Source: CAYQOX01 sp964419335
Lineage (GTDB): Bacteria > Hinthialibacterota > Hinthialibacteria > Hinthialibacterales > Hinthialibacteraceae
NCBI GenBank assembly: GCA_964419335.1
Contig: CAYQOX010000023.1
Location: forward strand, 1 to 64,000
DNA length: 64,000 nucleotides
Direction: 5' to 3'
Under the pieces are notes generated by a model. It saw only the letters and a list, made by a program, of their open reading frames with translations, ran no database searches and had not been told where the DNA came from. Shown in pieces: positions 9,307-18,784 of this stretch; within the stretch, counting starts at the first letter, position 1; every line of letters begins with the position of its first letter. The translations under genes and the position numbers were made by a program.

Positions 9307-10070
9307 GAAGCACTTCGTCCTTTACTTACAACGTTGGGAAGTACCCGTGGAAACTTATCTATATCAATCGCGCGTGTAATGGTCGCGTTAATCGCAAGCG
9401 AAACCGAGCCGGTTTCTTCCGAAATGATCACCACCACCGCATCGGTTTCCTCCGCCAATCCCAAGGCCGCCATGTGCCGAGTTCCATAGCGCGTATCGAT
9501 TTTTTCCCGTTCGCTCAGAGGTAACAAACACGCAGCCGCCGCGATACGACCATCCCGGATAATCACCGCTCCATCATGAAGGGGAGTAAGAGGAGAAAAG
9601 ATAGAAACCAACAACTCCGAGGAAACCTCAGAATCCATACTAACCCCGGTATCAATAAATCCCTGCAGACTGGTACTACGTTCGAAAACGATCAAGGCTC
9701 CTATATGCCGTTTCGCTAAGACTTCAACCGCTTGAATCACTTCAGAAAAAATGGGATCCTGAAGGTTTTTAGAACGCCGAAACAATCGGCTGCGGGTCAT
9801 TTCTGACACCGCGCGGCGGAATTCTGGAGCGTACAAAATGACCAACCCAATAAAACATGGCAACAAGAGAGAACTCAAAACCCAATACAAGGTAACCAGG
9901 TTGAAATATTTACAAACATAGGAGCAGATGATCAGCAGAATCATAAACTGAAACACCTGCATGGCCCGGGTTCCACGTACAGCCTTTAGAACAAGATATA
10001 TCATCCACCATAAGATGAATATCTCAAGTAATGTGATTGTGGCATCTTGCCCGAAGATTTTTATCCACAT
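9303..10070 (-). CDS. cdaA: Diadenylate cyclase CdaA with variant RHR motif
   Basis: Makes c-di-AMP from two ATP at the inner membrane. The 255-residue protein has three N-terminal membrane helices (about 12-30, 38-55, 60-80) and a DAC domain from about 100. The DGA motif is at 166-168 and SEETG at 217-221. The second catalytic motif, normally RHR, reads RHM at 198-200 (codons CGG CAC ATG). Everything around it (YGTRHMAALG) is canonical, so activity may persist, but the last Arg is lost. c-di-AMP commonly controls potassium and osmotic balance. It is coupled to ybbR and follows folP by 219 bases. Confidence 0.93.
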   Translation of the reverse strand: MWIKIFGQDATITLLEIFILWWMIYLVLKAVRGTRAMQVFQFMILLIICSYVCKYFNLVTLYWVLSSLLLPCFIGLVILYAPEFRRAVSEMTRSRLFRRSKNLQDPIFSEVIQAVEVLAKRHIGALIVFERSTSLQGFIDTGVSMDSEVSSELLVSIFSPLTPLHDGAVIIRDGRIAAAACLLPLSEREKIDTRYGTRHMAALGLAEETDAVVVIISEETGSVSLAINATITRAIDIDKFPRVLPNVVSKGRSAS

Positions 10071-10289
10071 GGAGCCGTTCTATCCTATGATCCAATCATC
10101 AATTATGATTAACACCTCAATACTCAACACGGAAACAAAAAGAAGATGGCTTCACCGTTTATGGTGAAATGAAAAAATAATTCGAAATATCGGGCAAACC
10201 GAAAGAACCTATTTTATCAAAAGTTAATACTTCTTTCTTCTTATTTCGCTTTAAGAGAAATAAGTCGTATCTGGCACCAAAGCCTCTAT

Positions 10290-11138
10290 TTAGAAAATCG
10301 ATTCTGTTTTAATTGCATCGACCACTCGTACTACATCTCGCATGGCAATAATATCGTGCACCCGTACGATATCAGCCCCTCTCAATACACTCGCGGCCAC
10401 CGCCCCAGCACTCCCCATAAGCCTATTATGCGCTTCCCTACCTGTCACTTTTCCAATAAACGATTTGCGCGAAACCCCGACCAAAAGAGGAAACCCATAC
10501 CAACGAATTTTGTCTAAATGTTGCAGAATAGATAAATTCTGTTCAGGTGTTTTGCCAAAGCCAATTCCAGGATCCAATACAATCTGCTCTTCCTTCACCC
10601 CTAAATTCAAAGCCAAATCAATCTGTCGTTCAAAATATTCGCGAATTTCGGTCACAATATCAACGTAATTCGTCATTTCCTGCATAGTCTGGGGCGTCCC
10701 ACGCATGTGCATCAACACATACCCCGCTTCCCATTCGGCACAAAGTTCTGCTAGCCGCGGATCCCGCTGCAACCCGCTGATATCATTCACGATCGAGGCA
10801 CCTGCCTCTAAGGCCTGCTTTGCCACGTCATATTTTACAGTATCAACAGAAATAACGATGGAAGATTCTGGAAAGACTTCCTCAATGACGGGAATCACAC
10901 GGCGTAACTCTTCTTCTTCTGACACAGGCTCAGCCCCCGGACGAGAAGATTCGCCTCCAATGTCAAGAATATCTGCACCTTCGTCAATGATTTCATAGGC
11001 GCGATGAATTGCATCCTCAGTATCATAATAGGAAGCTCCATCGCTAAAAGAGTCGGGCGTTACATTCAAAACCCCCATGATGAGGGTTTTTTCACCGCAA
11101 ATGAAAGAAGTATTACGGCATTTCCATCCCCGCTTCAT
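10290..11138 (-). CDS. folP: Dihydropteroate synthase
   Basis: Joins p-aminobenzoate to 6-hydroxymethyl-dihydropterin pyrophosphate in folate synthesis; it is the sulfonamide target. The TIM-barrel protein shows MGVLNVTPDSFSDG near the N terminus, DIGGESSRPG, NDISG and the C-terminal VRVHD segment, all diagnostic. I start it at the ATG at 11138, which has GGGAG at 7-base spacing; an upstream ATG at 11159 in the same frame is possible. It lies 187 bases after ftsH, an adjacency found in many bacteria. Confidence 0.96.
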   Translation of the reverse strand: MKRGWKCRNTSFICGEKTLIMGVLNVTPDSFSDGASYYDTEDAIHRAYEIIDEGADILDIGGESSRPGAEPVSEEEELRRVIPVIEEVFPESSIVISVDTVKYDVAKQALEAGASIVNDISGLQRDPRLAELCAEWEAGYVLMHMRGTPQTMQEMTNYVDIVTEIREYFERQIDLALNLGVKEEQIVLDPGIGFGKTPEQNLSILQHLDKIRWYGFPLLVGVSRKSFIGKVTGREAHNRLMGSAGAVAASVLRGADIVRVHDIIAMRDVVRVVDAIKTESIF

Positions 11139-11325
11139 AGTACCGCTCCCAATCATCAAAAACTTTGAGCGTATGTTTCTTATTTATCAACACCATAGGA
11201 ACAAGTAAATTATGGTAAGTGACATTCAGCGAGAGAACGTTGAAAAGAAGTGGATCCAACTTCCAACGACGTACAACCATTTACACCAAAAGGAAGATTA
11301 ATGCGAAGTCCAGAACATAAAAATC

Positions 11326-13299
11326 CTAGGAAGAAGAAGGATTCTCCGGAGTATTTGCGGTCTCGGAGACTTTCGTTTCATCTTCCTGAGCAAGTTCTCC
11401 GGCAGGAGTTTCTTGTGAGGTTCCTTCCTCACTGGATGATAAAACACCATCCCCCTCCGCATCATTACGTTTGGCCTTGGTTTTTGAAATTAACTCTTTC
11501 ACTTCATCCGCAGAAAGAACTTCGTGTTCTAACAAGGCTTGAGCCAAGCCGTCTAGGCAATCGCTATTCTCTTCCAAAATATTCTTCGCACGATGATAAC
11601 ATTCGTCTACAATCTGACGAACTTCCTTATCAATTTCGAAAGCGATTTCTTCGCTGTACTCACGGTCTTTGTTGAGATCACGTCCTAAGAAAACTTGATT
11701 TTCATTCACCCCAAAGGTAAGAGGTCCCAGCTTATCGCTCATACCAAACTTACACACCATTTTATGAGCAATATCTGTAACATGCTCCAAATCATTTTGG
11801 GCACCCGTGGTCACATCGCCAAAGATAATATCTTCGGCTACACGCCCACCCAGCAGGGTCACCATCCGTGCCATCAACTCATTACGGGTGGTCAAGTAGC
11901 GGTCCTCTAAGGGGAGGTGCATGGTATAACCGAGAGCCCGCCCACGGGGTAAAATAGAGACTTTATGCACGGGATCGATATCATCAAGATCGATGCTCAC
12001 TAAGGCGTGTCCCGCTTCATGAAAGGCAACGATTTTCTTTTCTTTATCCGTAATCGCACGGCTTTTCCGTTCAGGGCCCGCCGTAACTCGTTCGATGGCT
12101 TCTTCAAAATCTTCCATCTGAACACAATCTTTGTTTTTACGAGCAGCAAGCAGCGCCGCTTCATTCACAGTGTTATAGAGATCGGCTCCTGAAAATCCCG
12201 GTGTACGCCGCGCCAATATGTTCATGTCCACATCTTTATCTAGAACGACATTCTTTGTATGGACTTTAAGAATCCCTTCGCGACCGTTCAAATCAGGAAG
12301 ATCGATAATCACCTGGCGGTCAAAACGTCCTGGACGCAACAAGGCAGGATCGAGAACATCAGGCCGGTTGGTGGCCGCGATTAGAATCACTTCCTCATTC
12401 GTATTAAAACCATCCATCTCGACTAGCAACTGATTCAAAGTTTGTTCGCGTTCATCATGACCACCGCCAACCCCGGCAAACCGCTGACGGCCAACAGCAT
12501 CTATTTCATCCATAAAGATAATGCATGGAGAGTGTTTTTTTCCTTGCTCAAATAAATCTCGCACCCGTGAAGCCCCGACGCCGACAAACATTTCCACAAA
12601 GTCGGAACCGCTGATGCTAAAGAAAGGTACGTTCGCTTCCCCCGCAACCGCCCGCGCGAGAAGAGTTTTGCCTGTCCCTGGAGGGCCATGCAGCAACACC
12701 CCATGCGGGATTTTCCCCCCCAGTTTTTGGAACTTATGAGGATCCTTAAGAAACTCGACCACTTCGTGCAGTTCTTCTTTGGCCTCATCACAGCCCGCCA
12801 CATTGGAAAAGTATACTTTATCCTGGGTTTCGCTATTTAACCGAGCCCGACTTTTGCCAAAGGACATGGCCTTGCTTCCACCGACCTGCATTTGCCGCAA
12901 GATAAAAAACCAAATACCGATTATCAGCAAAATCGGCAACAGACTGGTCATAATGGTGAACATCCAGTTGCTGTCTGTTTGTCCCCGATAAACAAATCCT
13001 TCATTATTTTCATGGTATTCATCAATACGTTCCCACACCTTAGCGCTTAATTCCGCTGAAGAAATCGTCACTTCAAAGGGTTGCTTCTCCTCAGCCGATT
13101 GCCCTTTTTCTACCCGATAGCCGGTTATTTTGGTGGGATAAATTTCTGCTTCCAGCAAACGATAATTGCTCTTGCCTTCCAACGTATCCATGAATTCGCT
13201 CAGGTCAAATTTGGCCGGCTTCTCCGTTTGGATATTGAAAACGACAAGAATGATGATAATGAGAAGAAGACTATATAAGATTACAGTTCGGTTAAACAA
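11326..13299 (-). CDS. ftsH: ATP-dependent zinc metalloprotease FtsH
   Basis: A membrane-bound AAA+ protease that degrades misfolded membrane proteins and regulators. Order: TM1 (about 6-22), periplasmic domain, TM2 (about 112-134), AAA domain with Walker A GPPGTGKT (205-212), Walker B IIFMDEID (260-267), second-region-of-homology arginines near 322-327, then the M41 protease with HEAGH (427-431). The C-terminal 40 residues are Glu/Ser/Thr-rich. The start is a TTG with AGAGG at 10 bases; the 48-codon ORF at 13427-13281 overlaps it by 19 bases, so coupling is possible. Length (657) is standard. Confidence 0.97.
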   Translation of the reverse strand: MFNRTVILYSLLLIIIILVVFNIQTEKPAKFDLSEFMDTLEGKSNYRLLEAEIYPTKITGYRVEKGQSAEEKQPFEVTISSAELSAKVWERIDEYHENNEGFVYRGQTDSNWMFTIMTSLLPILLIIGIWFFILRQMQVGGSKAMSFGKSRARLNSETQDKVYFSNVAGCDEAKEELHEVVEFLKDPHKFQKLGGKIPHGVLLHGPPGTGKTLLARAVAGEANVPFFSISGSDFVEMFVGVGASRVRDLFEQGKKHSPCIIFMDEIDAVGRQRFAGVGGGHDEREQTLNQLLVEMDGFNTNEEVILIAATNRPDVLDPALLRPGRFDRQVIIDLPDLNGREGILKVHTKNVVLDKDVDMNILARRTPGFSGADLYNTVNEAALLAARKNKDCVQMEDFEEAIERVTAGPERKSRAITDKEKKIVAFHEAGHALVSIDLDDIDPVHKVSILPRGRALGYTMHLPLEDRYLTTRNELMARMVTLLGGRVAEDIIFGDVTTGAQNDLEHVTDIAHKMVCKFGMSDKLGPLTFGVNENQVFLGRDLNKDREYSEEIAFEIDKEVRQIVDECYHRAKNILEENSDCLDGLAQALLEHEVLSADEVKELISKTKAKRNDAEGDGVLSSSEEGTSQETPAGELAQEDETKVSETANTPENPSSS

Positions 13300-13427
13300 G
13301 ATCCGCTTTCCTCTTGTGCAGCTAAAACGCTACGTTTAGTCAATTCAGAGAGTCTGAAAGGTATAGGGTGGATAACAGCACGCAATCGCCGTTTTTGTCC
13401 GCAGAGATCCGCTATATCGTATTTCAT
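13281..13427 (-). CDS. Possible 48-residue leader ORF overlapping the ftsH start
   Basis: An ATG at 13427 preceded by AGGA at 9-base spacing opens a 48-codon frame (MKYDIADLCGQKRR...) that ends 19 bases inside ftsH in another frame. It lies directly downstream of the promoter at 13458-13488. The peptide is basic and has no recognisable domain. ftsH itself uses a weak TTG, so translation of this ORF could deliver ribosomes to it. It could equally be chance reading of the ftsH 5' leader. Confidence 0.3.
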   Translation of the reverse strand: MKYDIADLCGQKRRLRAVIHPIPFRLSELTKRSVLAAQEESGSCLTEL

Positions 13428-13457
13428 TTTTATGCTTCCTGCGGAACTCATATAATA

Positions 13458-13488
13458 ATTATAGTAAATCATTTGTCAGTTCTGTCAA
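13458..13488 (-). promoter_or_regulatory. Sigma-70-type promoter for ftsH
   Basis: On the minus strand TTGACA (bases 13488-13483) is followed after 19 bases by TATAAT (13463-13458). Both hexamers match consensus exactly, though the spacer is 2 longer than the optimum. A transcript would start near 13451, before the leader ORF and ftsH. Confidence 0.55.
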
Positions 13489-13548
13489 GCAAAGTACGGG
13501 CCGATTTGAAAGCATTTTACTTTTTCTTGTAAAGATTAGGCTTTTTTG

Positions 13549-15306
13549 TTATTTTTTTTCTTTGATATTAAGCCATAATTCCCCTTGAAATTGTGAACAT
13601 TGATCTTGAATACGTTGTATTTCCGAAATCATTTGTTTTCGTCGTTCTTCATGGACAAACTCCCCTTCAAATATAATCTTACATCGACCCAGTTTATATA
13701 ATTCTTTACACAACTCCATCCCTTCTATTTCTAGTGTACTTTCACGATTCATCTCGGGTAAAGTAACTTGATTTAAATACGGAAGAATGGGATAAGCTGT
13801 CAAGTATTGTTGCTTGTAGCGCCTCAGTCGTGAAAATTCAACAACATAAATCGGCTTTTGATGAAAAGTCTGGTAATACATATGCATTCCACTCCGCGGT
13901 GAAGGCGTGTAAGGCAAGACGAGCACAGTCTCTGCATTGCCTGCGAATCGCTCGGAGTGGGGATCAAACTGGAAGACGGGTAGTGGCTTCCACCCAGTTT
14001 CTAAGAGAAAAATGGGAAGGAGAAATACAAGAAGGCCTATTTTCGTTCTCCTCCGTGAATACCAAGGCGAACGTTCCATTCCCATGATTCCCACCGCGAT
14101 TAATGCCAGAAATCCTACATAAGAAAATCGAGCAAAAACGCGCAGCACAGTCAAAGCCGGAAGGCCCTCAAAAACAATCGCTGGAAGCACCAAAGGAAAT
14201 CCCAAAATTGTTGGAAGATCCTCATTGACCTTCAACATGGGTCCCAGTGATAAGAGCAGAAAAACTACGGCGAGAAGAACCAAAGCCCGCCACTTCCAAC
14301 AACATGTACGGCCTTTTAACCACCCCCAAAGAATAAAGAACCATGTTCCTACGAAGAGCACCATACCCGGATGAATAAAAAATTCTTTTTCCTTCGGTAC
14401 ATCGAACCATGGGATCCAGTGCACCAGCCAAGGAGGAAAAAAAATAGACATAAGATCCATCGACCAATAGATTGAATACTTAAGGTCTACAGGATCAACA
14501 TAGACTTCTTGAAAAGAAGAAGTACGGGAAGGAGAAAAATAAAACCATACTAGAATCCCCATGGCGAAACAGGCGAGAGCACATTGGATCCCAAGGTTAA
14601 GAATCTTTTTTTTATCCCACCATTCCCAAGCCGAAAGGAAGAAACGCACAAATGCATAAATTGCAACAAACAATCCGTAATACCAATCGGTCAATCCTGC
14701 TAGAAACCATATTAGAGTAAAATACACCCCATTACGCCAGCGCTGATCGTCCATCCATTTTTCGAAAGCATAAAAGGCAAAAAACATCCAGGCGGTAGAA
14801 AAGAGATTAAGATGTTCAAGATGATTCCATCGGTAGGGACTAAAAGAAGCAATAATACCCAGTAATCCTGCACCAAAAAGCCTTAATCCCAGCGAACGTC
14901 CCCATAAGGCCGCTCCGACCCCTGTCAACCAAGTCCAAAGCAGAAATAAAATATTGTAGGCCATCGAGGGACCCAAAAGCCATGTCATGGGAGACGCGAT
15001 GATTCCATTCGCTACAGAAAGTGTATGATAGCGAAGGTCACATCCCCAGGGGTAAAAAATCATATCACTGTACAGGGGGGACTGTCCTTCTTGAAAAACC
15101 GAATAAAATACCCACCACAGATTCCACAAATTGGTTCCTTTATCTCCTACGGGATAATCACCTAGTTGCCCATTGAGGTTGCCAAGCAGTGAGGAACAAA
15201 GCACAATCGTGGCAAGGAAAAAGATTGCCATGAAAAAACGAGCCTCACTTCGCCCAATCCAATTGCAAACCAAAGCCGCTTTGCTTCTCAGCGGTTGTCT
15301 CTTCAT
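13549..15306 (-). CDS. Polytopic membrane protein, GT-C-like (glycosyltransferase-type, function unproven)
   Basis: About 585 residues with a short basic N terminus and roughly a dozen hydrophobic helices, then a soluble C-terminal domain from about 430. The segment GDKGTNLWNLWWVFYS, then FYPWGCDLRYHTLS in the first large loop, resembles a widespread family of putative lipid-linked-sugar glycosyltransferases in environmental bacteria. The start at 15306 has GGAGAG at 7 bases, far better than the start at 15387. This puts its first 77 bases opposite the first 77 bases of the DUF2723 gene. Function in envelope glycan assembly is inferred from fold and neighbours only. Confidence 0.75.
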   Translation of the reverse strand: MKRQPLRSKAALVCNWIGRSEARFFMAIFFLATIVLCSSLLGNLNGQLGDYPVGDKGTNLWNLWWVFYSVFQEGQSPLYSDMIFYPWGCDLRYHTLSVANGIIASPMTWLLGPSMAYNILFLLWTWLTGVGAALWGRSLGLRLFGAGLLGIIASFSPYRWNHLEHLNLFSTAWMFFAFYAFEKWMDDQRWRNGVYFTLIWFLAGLTDWYYGLFVAIYAFVRFFLSAWEWWDKKKILNLGIQCALACFAMGILVWFYFSPSRTSSFQEVYVDPVDLKYSIYWSMDLMSIFFPPWLVHWIPWFDVPKEKEFFIHPGMVLFVGTWFFILWGWLKGRTCCWKWRALVLLAVVFLLLSLGPMLKVNEDLPTILGFPLVLPAIVFEGLPALTVLRVFARFSYVGFLALIAVGIMGMERSPWYSRRRTKIGLLVFLLPIFLLETGWKPLPVFQFDPHSERFAGNAETVLVLPYTPSPRSGMHMYYQTFHQKPIYVVEFSRLRRYKQQYLTAYPILPYLNQVTLPEMNRESTLEIEGMELCKELYKLGRCKIIFEGEFVHEERRKQMISEIQRIQDQCSQFQGELWLNIKEKK

Positions 15307-16978
15307 TCTCTTTCTCTCCGCGATGCCAATGGGGCAAACCTGGGGAGATTCCCCTGAGTTAGCGGGTTCCGCTTGGGTATTAGGCATACCGCATCCGACC
15401 GGTTATCCCTTCTATATGCTTGCCGTCCATATGTTTCAATGCATCCCCATAGGTAGTGTAATCTTTCGAGCTCATTTATTCTCTGTATTCTGCTCAGCAG
15501 CAGCGTGCGCGATACTTTTTTTATGGCTGTATGAATCCCTCATTCGACAAGGATATGAACGAAAGACCGTTTTGTTTGCAGGATGTGTAAGTACGATCGC
15601 ATTTGCGCTCACCTCTACCGTATGGTCGCAAAGCCTTATTGCCGAAGTCTATACGCTCTTCGCTCTCTTATTTCTTATGACCCTCTATTATTTCCATCGT
15701 TCCCTTGAAAATCCACAGAAATTTTTACCGGCTTTGTTTTTTCTCTTTGGGCTCCATATCATTCACCACCGTTTAGCCTTATTTTTAATCGTTTTGACCC
15801 TTTTGTTTCTTTTGCTTCATCAATCCCAAAAAATCAAATCACTCCTTCAATGTCCCTCTCCCGTACAATCCATAACCGCCAAACAATTCGTGCGTTATTT
15901 AAGTGCCCTTTTCCCTCCCCTGCTCTTTTGGCTTTATTTTCCTCTGCGCGCGCGCGTAGATCCACCAATAAACTGGTTTAATCCTGACTCCCTCAGCCGA
16001 GCCATGGAGTTAATTAACGGTGGACAATTCAGCCGCATTTTGCAGGAAGGCCTTGGTCGCGCGTTATCCAATTTATCCTTCTTGCAGGTTATCTCAGCCT
16101 ATAGCATCCCTCTTTTGCTTTATGGACCGGCGGCGATCATGATTGTGTATGGCTTATATACACTAGCACGACGACAACGGGGGATGGCGCTCTACCTTGT
16201 ATTGCTTTACGGAATCTATCAAAGTTTCTATATGGTCTATATCACCGGCGATCGTCATGTGTTTCTTTTACCCGCTTTAATTCTACTTGTTTACCCCTTG
16301 GCCTTGGGCATGGCATCGATCATTAAAATTATGTTCTCGTTCCAAATGAATACACGGCAGCAATGGCTAACTCGTATTATTCTCGCGGCAGTGTGCATTA
16401 CGCCTTTATGGATTGATTATCAAGAACCTACTGCACAAGGACGAGGAATATATCCCTTGACGATTTCCTCCCTCATTGATCGTTATCGCTACCGCTGGGA
16501 CTCTTCCGCACAACAATACGCTCAAGAAATCTGGAAACACGCGAAATCCGGAGAGATTATACTCACCGGCTTGTGGGAACCCACTGCCGATAATGAATAT
16601 TTTCCGCTCCTCTACCAAAAACATGTTGAACAACGCGGCCAAAACAACATTATTATTGGAGCAGGATTTTTGATGTATGATTGGTATCGAGAGCAAATCA
16701 ACACAGAATTGAAACATCCGTTAGAATTACGTGGCGATCGTATGATGCCTACCCGCGAGGCTTGGCTGGAGAATGTGTGGCAAACGATCATCATGCCAAA
16801 TTTGGAAACTACTTCCATTCTGGTCACAACCCAGCGCCTTCCCCCCTCATGGTATTCACGTACAAAGGTGGAAGAAGTGGGACCGATCCAGATCGATACC
16901 CGATACATCCCCCGTGATTATCGGATGTACACTCCCAGCGGTTTTTTATATAGAATAAGCCAACGCCCAATAGAATAA
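15230..16978 (+). CDS. DUF2723-family polytopic membrane protein
   Basis: The 582-residue protein carries the DUF2723 signature right after its first membrane helix: WGDSPELAGSAW at 38-49 and GIPHPTGYP at 52-60. About ten further membrane segments follow, with a soluble tail from about residue 410. Family members are GT-C-like and are suspected glycosyltransferases; in some bacteria they serve protein O-glycosylation. I chose the ATG at 15230 (AAGGA 11 bases before) because TM1 must be included; a TTG at 15173 is possible. Its 5' end overlaps the opposite-strand gene. It is followed nine bases later by the O-antigen-ligase-like gene, so they form an operon. Confidence 0.85.
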   Translation: MKKRASLRPIQLQTKAALLLSGCLFILFLSAMPMGQTWGDSPELAGSAWVLGIPHPTGYPFYMLAVHMFQCIPIGSVIFRAHLFSVFCSAAACAILFLWLYESLIRQGYERKTVLFAGCVSTIAFALTSTVWSQSLIAEVYTLFALLFLMTLYYFHRSLENPQKFLPALFFLFGLHIIHHRLALFLIVLTLLFLLLHQSQKIKSLLQCPSPVQSITAKQFVRYLSALFPPLLFWLYFPLRARVDPPINWFNPDSLSRAMELINGGQFSRILQEGLGRALSNLSFLQVISAYSIPLLLYGPAAIMIVYGLYTLARRQRGMALYLVLLYGIYQSFYMVYITGDRHVFLLPALILLVYPLALGMASIIKIMFSFQMNTRQQWLTRIILAAVCITPLWIDYQEPTAQGRGIYPLTISSLIDRYRYRWDSSAQQYAQEIWKHAKSGEIILTGLWEPTADNEYFPLLYQKHVEQRGQNNIIIGAGFLMYDWYREQINTELKHPLELRGDRMMPTREAWLENVWQTIIMPNLETTSILVTTQRLPPSWYSRTKVEEVGPIQIDTRYIPRDYRMYTPSGFLYRISQRPIE

Positions 16979-16987
16979 GGATGGTTG

Positions 16988-18784
16988 ATGACACAAGAAA
17001 TTAATTACGCCTCATGGGAAAAAGGATTCAGCGTTTTAATCCTGCTCATTACCCCTGTCTTGATCTCCACCCAAACCGTGGATTCCTACTTGCTACCCAA
17101 GTATTTTTGGCTGGCGGGCCTCCTTTTGCTTTGGTGGCTCTTGATTGCCGTTGATCCAAAAAGCACACGCTATAAACCATCGAATTTAGACTATCCCTTA
17201 GCCGCCTTATTTCTTGTATCATTAGTCTCGATCCTCCTTCACTATCGAACTTTTATTCAGTTTCGTGCCTTATCACATTTGCTCATGTTTCTTCTTCTTT
17301 TTTATAGTTTTCGCCGCATGTGGCAATGGATATCGGTACGAGTCATGGTTTATGTCATTACGATTCCCGCCCTGATTATTTCTCTATACGCCCATTTGCA
17401 AGACTATGGGGTCGACTTCGCCCAATTGAGCGGGGGGAAAGGCGACTGGCGTTTTGGCATCGTAGCCACATTAGGGAATCCCAATTTTCTCGCCGGATAT
17501 CTTGCGATCGTGCTGCCCGTGATCATTGCATATACCTTGCGTAAGATAACAAAAACTACTTGGAAAACACACATTGCAACTGGATTTTTCTTACTGTGTA
17601 TTCTCTCCATAACCACTTGCATCACTGTAACTTTCAGCGTAGGCGCGGCTACCGGGTTACTCGGTGCGGGTGTAATCGGGTTGATTACCACTTTGCGCAT
17701 CGATAAAAAAGTTCAAATGGCTTGGGGAAGGCTGTTTTTAGTGCTTTTCGTCATCATCAGCAGTCTCGCCTGGTATCTTTTGGATAATCCCTACAACAGC
17801 CATAGGCAATCACTCTACGTCGAAGCGAAACAATCCCCTGCTTGGTATTCCGGGATAGGAGCCAGGAAATTTAATTGGAAAACCACCCGCCTCATGATCA
17901 ACGAGAGACCTCTTACAGGGATTGGCTTCGGAAATTATCTAACCGTTCACGAACACTATCAGGGTATGAATTACGAAATCCAAAACCATGCGCACGACCG
18001 CTCTTGGGTAGTCCCCGTAGACCAACCGCACTTCCAAATACTAGAAACCGCCGCCGAAGTGGGTCCCTTCGGGGTTTTCATTTTATTTTGGTTGTTACTT
18101 GCTTGGCAACGCATCACATATCGCCAACTAAAAGCAACTCATGACGAAGTTTGGATGAGCTGGGGCGCTTATCTAGGGATATGGGTAGCAGGGATCCATT
18201 CACTTTCCAGTTTTCCCTTTCATCTACCGGTTAGCTCATTGATGGTCGTTTGCCTCGCTTCTTATTTTGTCTCTTACAAAAAAACACACCGTGTCATCAA
18301 ACGAAAATCGATACGATGGTTCAAAATCGCTCTGCTGATTCCACTTCTCCTTATTGCCGTCGACCATTACCGACAATACTATGGCAGCGTTCACCTGCGC
18401 TTGGGATACGAACATCGAGGTATGGATGCCCTTCCCTTCCTCACCCGCGCGAAGCAATATGACCCATACAATCCCTCGATTCATCATGCGCTAGGCTCAC
18501 AATATGCCAACCAAGGTTGGCATGCAAAAGCGAAAGAATCGCTAAGGCGTTCGATTGAGTTGCAGGAAGATTTGGATGCCCATGAACTTTTAGTGGAAAT
18601 TCATCTTCGACAAAAGAACCTCACAAAAGCAATCCAAGCGAAAAAGCGGGTGGTAGAACTCAATCCCGTTTATCCCGGCCATCACCGAGATCTCGCGGAA
18701 CTATTGCGTAAAGCAGAACGTGAAGAGGAAGCCATTAAGCATGAACAACGCGCTGAAGCTCTGGAATCTCAGTTGCAAGATTGA
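16988..18784 (+). CDS. O-antigen ligase/polymerase-like protein with C-terminal TPR repeats
   Basis: About 598 residues. Residues 15-455 form some 11-12 membrane helices with the Wzy/WaaL-type region INERPLTGIGFGNYL followed by HEHY and the QNHAHD...PHFQILETAAEVG segment, typical of O-antigen ligase domain proteins. Residues from about 465 contain three or four TPR motifs (for example LGSQYANQGWHAKAKESLRR). Such fusions act in surface-polysaccharide polymerisation or in pilin/flagellin glycosylation. The ATG at 16988 has AAGG at a good distance. The acceptor cannot be told, but the flagellin and pseudopilins nearby are candidates. Confidence 0.85.
   Translation: MTQEINYASWEKGFSVLILLITPVLISTQTVDSYLLPKYFWLAGLLLLWWLLIAVDPKSTRYKPSNLDYPLAALFLVSLVSILLHYRTFIQFRALSHLLMFLLLFYSFRRMWQWISVRVMVYVITIPALIISLYAHLQDYGVDFAQLSGGKGDWRFGIVATLGNPNFLAGYLAIVLPVIIAYTLRKITKTTWKTHIATGFFLLCILSITTCITVTFSVGAATGLLGAGVIGLITTLRIDKKVQMAWGRLFLVLFVIISSLAWYLLDNPYNSHRQSLYVEAKQSPAWYSGIGARKFNWKTTRLMINERPLTGIGFGNYLTVHEHYQGMNYEIQNHAHDRSWVVPVDQPHFQILETAAEVGPFGVFILFWLLLAWQRITYRQLKATHDEVWMSWGAYLGIWVAGIHSLSSFPFHLPVSSLMVVCLASYFVSYKKTHRVIKRKSIRWFKIALLIPLLLIAVDHYRQYYGSVHLRLGYEHRGMDALPFLTRAKQYDPYNPSIHHALGSQYANQGWHAKAKESLRRSIELQEDLDAHELLVEIHLRQKNLTKAIQAKKRVVELNPVYPGHHRDLAELLRKAEREEEAIKHEQRAEALESQLQD

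Noticed and set aside
10240..10264. Inverted repeat after folP as terminator
   Set aside because: AT-rich 8-base stem with no T-tract on the minus strand; another weak hairpin at 10151-10168 is similar. Neither is convincing.
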